Positions 60,401-64,000 of a DNA stretch of 64,000 nucleotides are shown piece after piece. The translations under genes were made by a program, and so were the position numbers. Under the pieces are notes generated by a model, which had not been told where the DNA came from, ran no database searches, and saw only the letters and a program-made list of their open reading frames with translations. The first letter of the stretch is position 1, and each line of letters starts with the position of its first letter. Source of the DNA: Zygnema cylindricum (Eukaryota; Streptophyta; Zygnematophyceae; Zygnematales; Zygnemataceae); assembly GCA_037447655.1 (NCBI GenBank), contig JBBHKE010003366.1, forward strand, positions 62,001-126,000. Direction: 5' to 3'.

Positions 60401-63400
60401 CCAAGAAACATCAGCCAGTAGCAAGAGACGGCAAACCCTAAAAATATTTAGGAGAGATGACAGCAATAGCAAAGGATCAATTGCGAGCTCAAATAATCTG
60501 CCTTTTCTGTTTTACATCATTTGTAAGATGGTTATGCAAGCCCTTTTCTATCACGTGAACTTTCTATGCCTATCACAAACAGAGGGGATTTAGTCCACGA
60601 CACGACTCCCAACAGCTCCATTAAGTAAAAACGGATTTTATTTTTGGATTCAATACTTTCTGGATTTCTCACAATGACTAAGAAAGAGAATGTAGCCCAC
60701 CACACTGCTCCCAACTACTCCATGTTCGACGGATTCAAATAAGAAGCTTGGCGCCTCTCTGTCATCCTCTCGAACAAGACAGCGGTATGCAAGGACAGGT
60801 GTCAAGTGGTCGGAAAACACTCGTCTAAAGACAGGAACCAAATTGCCTCTTCGGGCAGCTTCCTGAAATAGCAAGTATTCTGCCCATGGAGAGACATTGT
60901 CAGCCATAAATTATTGTGTGTGGATCCACCTCACAACTGCTAAACCTCATTAATTATTGCAATGATGAAAAAAATAAAACACTATCATAGAGAAAGATCT
61001 AAACTTTGTGTTGACTGACGTTTGCTGCTAGAGCTTGGCCCGTACTGGAAGCTATGCATGGGTCTTAAATGAAACGTGAGAAATCACCTCCCCATCATAT
61101 ACACAAAAAAACAACGAAGATCATGATTAAATGTCTTCATAGCTACAAACGTCGGGATGATTATGTCCGTTGATATGTTGAAAAATGATCATTTTGAGAA
61201 AATACGACCAAGAAAATGAAATACATCCCAGGTAGGCACGATCTTGCCAATGAAGTGAACTTGCAAATATTAAGTGGTAATCTGCCGAGCTTTCACTTTA
61301 CTGTGCATCTACAAGTTTGTAATACTTAGCTACACTAGTGATTGTCAGGCACTTAAATAGACTTATCAAAGTCAAGGGAGATAGCCACCTCCAGAGATTG
61401 CTGCCGTTCCACTAAAACCTTGAGGTTCCGATTCGCCAGGTACATCCTTCATATCGGAGGATGAGGAACTCAGCATATCCTTCTCCCCTGTCATGGCTGC
61501 CATTACAGTTCCCAATCGTACCCTATACTTCAGCAACAGCTCTTTTTATTAAAAGCAAACCTTCTATTTCTCCTTCAGCAATTGCCCCAGCAATTATCTT
61601 GGACAACAAGTTGGAACTATCATCATCCATACATGAGGAACATACCAACGTTTCGGAAGTACTAACAAATTGCAAAAAGACACACATGCCTTAACACCCA
61701 CTACTTTCTTTCATTTTCATCCCCACTCTCTCACTTTCTCCAGACAAAGGCCTAGAGGGGCTTGCCTGAGGAAACAGCAGCCGCTTCACATGTTGTGACC
61801 GACGCCCTCCTTTGATGATGTATTTGACAATTGTTTGGTTCAGTCATTCCTCCAAATGTTGCATCAGCAAGAGGAAAATAAGGTCCTTTCCCAAAAACTT
61901 CATGTTGTGTGTTTAGCTGAGGCTTCAATGGTTGTCGATGTGAAGGTGGTGAACTTGCTACAGAGCCTGAAAAGAGTTCACGCCAAAAAAAATCACTATC
62001 GCATGGATGAAAACAACTTTCTTCCAAGGCGGTAATAGCAAGAGGATTTTCGAATCTAAACTTGAGATCCTATTGCATATATAAAAACAACTTTCTTCCA
62101 CCGCAATAATTGCAACAATTCTCAAATATAAACTTAACACACTTAGCAACCCACCAGTAACAAGCCTGCCTACATTGCTTTGCCGGAACCTATATCAGCA
62201 AATTCACAGCTCCCCCTAGAGAGCGGAGGAAAGATTGTGAGGAGAGGGATGAAAAACTGAACGTGAAACTCTGGGTAGAATGAGAGGAAAATGAAGGAGA
62301 GAGAGAAACGGAGGAAAGAAAGAGGGAGTAGCAAAGAATGTGAGGAGAGAGGAGAAACTGAAAGCAAAACTGCATTTGGTGCGTTCAATGGGTACAGGGA
62401 GAGAGAAAGAAGTGGAACAGCCCACCCACAACTAGCTTCCACAAAAGTAAGGGCATCTTCATAAGTCCAGCATCCCGGGACCAACACCAAATTGAAACAA
62501 TACCGGCAATTGACCGATGCTACTCCCTAAGCAATTATCGCTTGTCTATGCTATTGGGTCCGCATTTCTGGCCCGTACTGCTTATTACAAAAGAATAGTC
62601 AAATCTAAAAATGAATGAGAAGGTCATTAACGCAATGCACAGAGTTTTCCTAATTATGAACGATGTCCAGCCAGGAATGTGGAATGTCTAGGGCAATATC
62701 AAGTGCTCAAATACAATTGGTGCAAACAACCACCGGTGGTAAAAAAATTATAGTGTTTTTGACTCAAGCTCTCCAGGTTTAGCTGCGAATTTGCGACCAA
62801 CCCTAAAAACCCTAAATCTTCCACCGAACACCGAGCTGTTCAATATCTGTGACCTACTTCCAGTTCTGTATGCTCTCACTGATGCATTGTGAGCCTTTCC
62901 AGTGTTTACTATTTAATGTAATTCAATTTTCCACTCCCAGTCCTCCTGAGGCTCCCCAATGAACAGAAACATTTTAAGGTCATATGCCTCTTCCTCCAAT
63001 AGCTCTCCTGCTGTACTTTTGAGTTTCCAAACACATTAATACAACGGACAACCAGTCAAAGAAATCAGAATTGTCAATCCTTATCAACGACAACAAAGAT
63101 CTCAAATTCATAAAAATACATATAGTAAAGATATCTACCCAATTTTGTGATTTTAATCGTGCTAACTCTGCAGAATGCGAGCCAAGGAAGAGTCTAGAGG
63201 ATCACTTATTTATTGAGTCTAGAGAATCACTTGCTTATTGACTCTAGAAAACCACTAAGTTATTGAGTCTAGAGGAGCACTTATTTATCATACCTGATGC
63301 TTTAGTGCGTCTTCTGGTAGACCCGTCAGTGAATAATCCAGTAATTTGTTCACCAAAATGGAAATTTCCAGAATGGATACTTGGCAATTTGCTTTCTGGC

Positions 63401-63444
63401 ACGAAAATAGAGCCATTTGGCAGGCAGCTATAAAGGCAGGACAT
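53146..63444 (-). CDS. ASA: Anthranilate synthase alpha subunit, plastid (12 exons proposed)
   Basis: Core exons, all phase-consistent, are 60879-60701, 59840-59651, 59022-58871, 58474-58359, 57706-57460, 57084-57025, 55647-55495, 54242-54162 and 53592-53146. The enzyme makes anthranilate from chorismate, the first committed step of tryptophan synthesis, with a glutaminase partner. Visible motifs are [15 protein letters not shown] and FLFESVE (tryptophan pocket), [46 protein letters not shown] (feedback-control region), [68 protein letters not shown] and [17 protein letters not shown]. Catalytic and tryptophan-binding motifs look intact, so it should be feedback-sensitive. With the tentative 5' exons (63444-63294, 61966-61766, 61541-61389) the product is 709 residues, about 100 longer than usual plant forms, all in the amino terminus. 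The last intron's acceptor follows GAGAGAG instead of pyrimidines. Confidence 0.93.
54407..55230. mobile_element. Non-autonomous hAT-type element in an ASA intron, 8-bp target duplication
   Basis: The terminal repeat TAGCGTTGGGTATCG at the left pairs with CGATACCCAACACTA at the right. The flanks ATATTTGT at 54399-54406 and 55231-55238 are identical. Both subterminal zones are crowded with CGATATATCG and TATTCGATATAT palindromes, including an (AT)n run at 54444-54470. No transposase frame is present. It lies in the intron between the DLGRNDVGK exon and the VSKAGTV exon, in non-coding sequence, so gene function need not be affected. Confidence 0.9.
56302..56506. mobile_element. MITE-like element, copy 3, in an ASA intron
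   Basis: CTACACCGTGAATTGTTATT at the left and GCTAATAACGATTCAAGGTG plus TAG at the right are inverted repeats over 23-25 bp with two or three mismatches. It is the most compact (205 bp) and best-bounded copy of this family. It lies in the intron between the NRPLAGT and GCILVASS exons. A TA dinucleotide at each edge could be the target duplication. Confidence 0.75.
61389..61541 (-). CDS. Tentative ASA exon 3
   Basis: The frame [20 protein letters not shown] and an acidic Ser-rich stretch ([16 protein letters not shown]) ends at a GAG|GTGGCT donor with the phase needed by the first core exon. The acceptor AAAAAG|AG is weak. Alternatively translation could start here at the ATG near 61503. Confidence 0.45.
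61766..61966 (-). CDS. Tentative ASA exon 2 with GC-AG donor
   Basis: A strong acceptor CTCTTTTCAG precedes a 201-nt frame rich in Ser, Pro, Gln and His ending [15 protein letters not shown], which resembles a chloroplast transit peptide. The donor is CAG|GCAAG, a recognised minor GC-AG splice site. Phase fits both tentative neighbours. Confidence 0.45.
62008..62140. repeat. ~75-bp tandem duplication in ASA 5' intron
   Basis: AAAACAACTTTCTTCCA and following AATCTAAACTTGA-type sequence occur twice in direct order (about 62009 and 62085). Confidence 0.65.
62799..62818. promoter_or_regulatory. Double telo-box upstream part of ASA
   Basis: AACCCTAAAAACCCTAAATC contains two telo-box cores (AAACCCTAA-like). 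Such motifs are enriched near plant transcription starts or in first introns. Here it lies between tentative exons 1 and 2, or in the promoter if the gene starts in exon 3. Confidence 0.4.
63188..63287. repeat. 25-bp tandem repeat, four units, beside the exon 1 donor
   Basis: Units TTGAGTCTAGAG.ATCACTTA start at 63188, 63213, 63238 and 63263 with a 25-bp step. The last ends six bases from the proposed splice donor of tentative ASA exon 1. Confidence 0.85.
63294..63444 (-). CDS. Tentative ASA exon 1 (start of transit peptide)
   Basis: An ATG at 63444 opens a frame [20 protein letters not shown]... ending TRRRTKAS at the donor CAG|GTATGA. Phase 1 fits the next exon. The composition (Ser, Arg, few acidic residues near the end) would suit plastid targeting. 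An upstream start outside this frame cannot be excluded. Confidence 0.45.
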
Positions 63445-64000
63445 TTTTTATAACACTAAATACCATGCGATGATTGAATAACGGGCGAAATAGAATAAGC
63501 TACTGTAGTTAATTGCTTATGCTCCTGCGTTTTAGCAAATCGGTTTTTTTTAGGTTTTGTTGCAATCAATAAGAGAATTGTGAAGAAGTGCAAATATGCC
63601 AAGAATCCAAAACAGATGAGGCGAAAAAACGAGAATTAATGAAGAATGTGTTCCATATTTTGAACACAATAATTTCTTAAGCATTTATGGATAAAATGGT
63701 AAAAGTGGAAACCATTCCGTGCTGAATGCGTTTGATTAGCTTCATCGAACCCTCCACCCTGTCTGAATTTTGAACTCCCAAATACGTATGTTAAAAACGT
63801 GCGAAGATTTCGTGCGCAGTCCGCACATTTAACGGCAATTTTAAATATCCTAAAGTTAGAAACCGGTGGGAGCTATTTTCGCCATTATATTTTTGCTATT
63901 TCACCTTTTTGTGCATTGTACAAGTATTCGTACCGTTTCTTGTGCAATCGTACGTAATGTACTAGAAGTGTAAATTTTAGGACCGAACAATGAATTCGAT
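63445..64000. other. Upstream DNA of ASA, no further gene recognised
   Basis: AT-rich sequence at the window edge. It probably includes promoter sequence for ASA if exon 1 is correctly placed. No core motif is convincing. Confidence 0.4.

Noticed and set aside
62170-62490. Leu/Ser-rich minus-strand frame as an ASA transit peptide
   Set aside because: Purine-rich low-complexity sequence in an intron; no phase-compatible donor to the core exons was found.
1-64000. CRISPR array, bacterial operon or organelle DNA
   Set aside because: Repeats lack regular unique spacers, and genes have spliceosomal introns and plastid targeting signals typical of a plant nucleus.

Overview
The window is nuclear DNA from a land plant. 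It carries three spliced genes with plant-specific features: a Golgi-type nucleotide-sugar transporter, the thylakoid-lumen immunophilin FKBP13, and the plastid anthranilate synthase alpha subunit. They sit in AT-rich, repeat-heavy DNA with Ty3/gypsy and Ty1/copia retrotransposons, hAT-type miniature elements, other inverted-repeat elements and satellites. Gene density is low. The 10 Ns at 4137-4146 mark a scaffold gap. I cannot place the species; nothing contradicts a non-seed plant.

Region by region. (1) 1-16.3 kb is nested LTR retrotransposons, all coding on the minus strand. A gypsy family with ~1.45 kb LTRs appears as element 1 (LTR 1-1454, internally deleted, second LTR 3577-4689) and element 2 (LTR 4703-6155, pol to 10715). 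A ~1.2 kb solo LTR of a copia family interrupts element 2 with a 5-bp target duplication. A near-complete copia element of that family (LTRs 10716-11781 and 15252-16323) follows. (2) 16.3-20.5 kb is a second, older copia element with ~246-bp LTRs, itself interrupted by a 481-bp solo-LTR-like insertion. (3) 20.5-28.9 kb is AT-rich DNA with a 23-bp minisatellite and several inverted-repeat elements. (4) 28935-33711 (+) is a six-exon UGNT1-like transporter gene. (5) 35.3-36.05 kb holds a relic of a retroelement-type protein (zinc-finger region). (6) 37128-39429 (-) is the four-exon FKBP13 gene. (7) 40.6-52.6 kb is repeats: a ~1 kb non-coding family in both orientations, a hAT-type element with subterminal motifs and an 8-bp duplication, MITE-like elements, CpG-rich tandem arrays, and a second, better preserved copy of the 35-kb relic (50.45-51.27 kb, -). 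(8) 53146-63444 (-) is the anthranilate synthase gene. Nine core exons are certain and three 5' exons are tentative. An 824-bp hAT-type element sits in one intron.

The three genes are unrelated in pathway: Golgi UDP-sugar transport, lumenal protein folding with redox control, and tryptophan synthesis. None shares an operon or obvious co-regulation. I found no clearly new system. The most notable observations are the two relics of the same zinc-finger/nuclease protein, the two non-autonomous hAT elements with intact duplications (one inside an active gene), and the ~1 kb repeat family.
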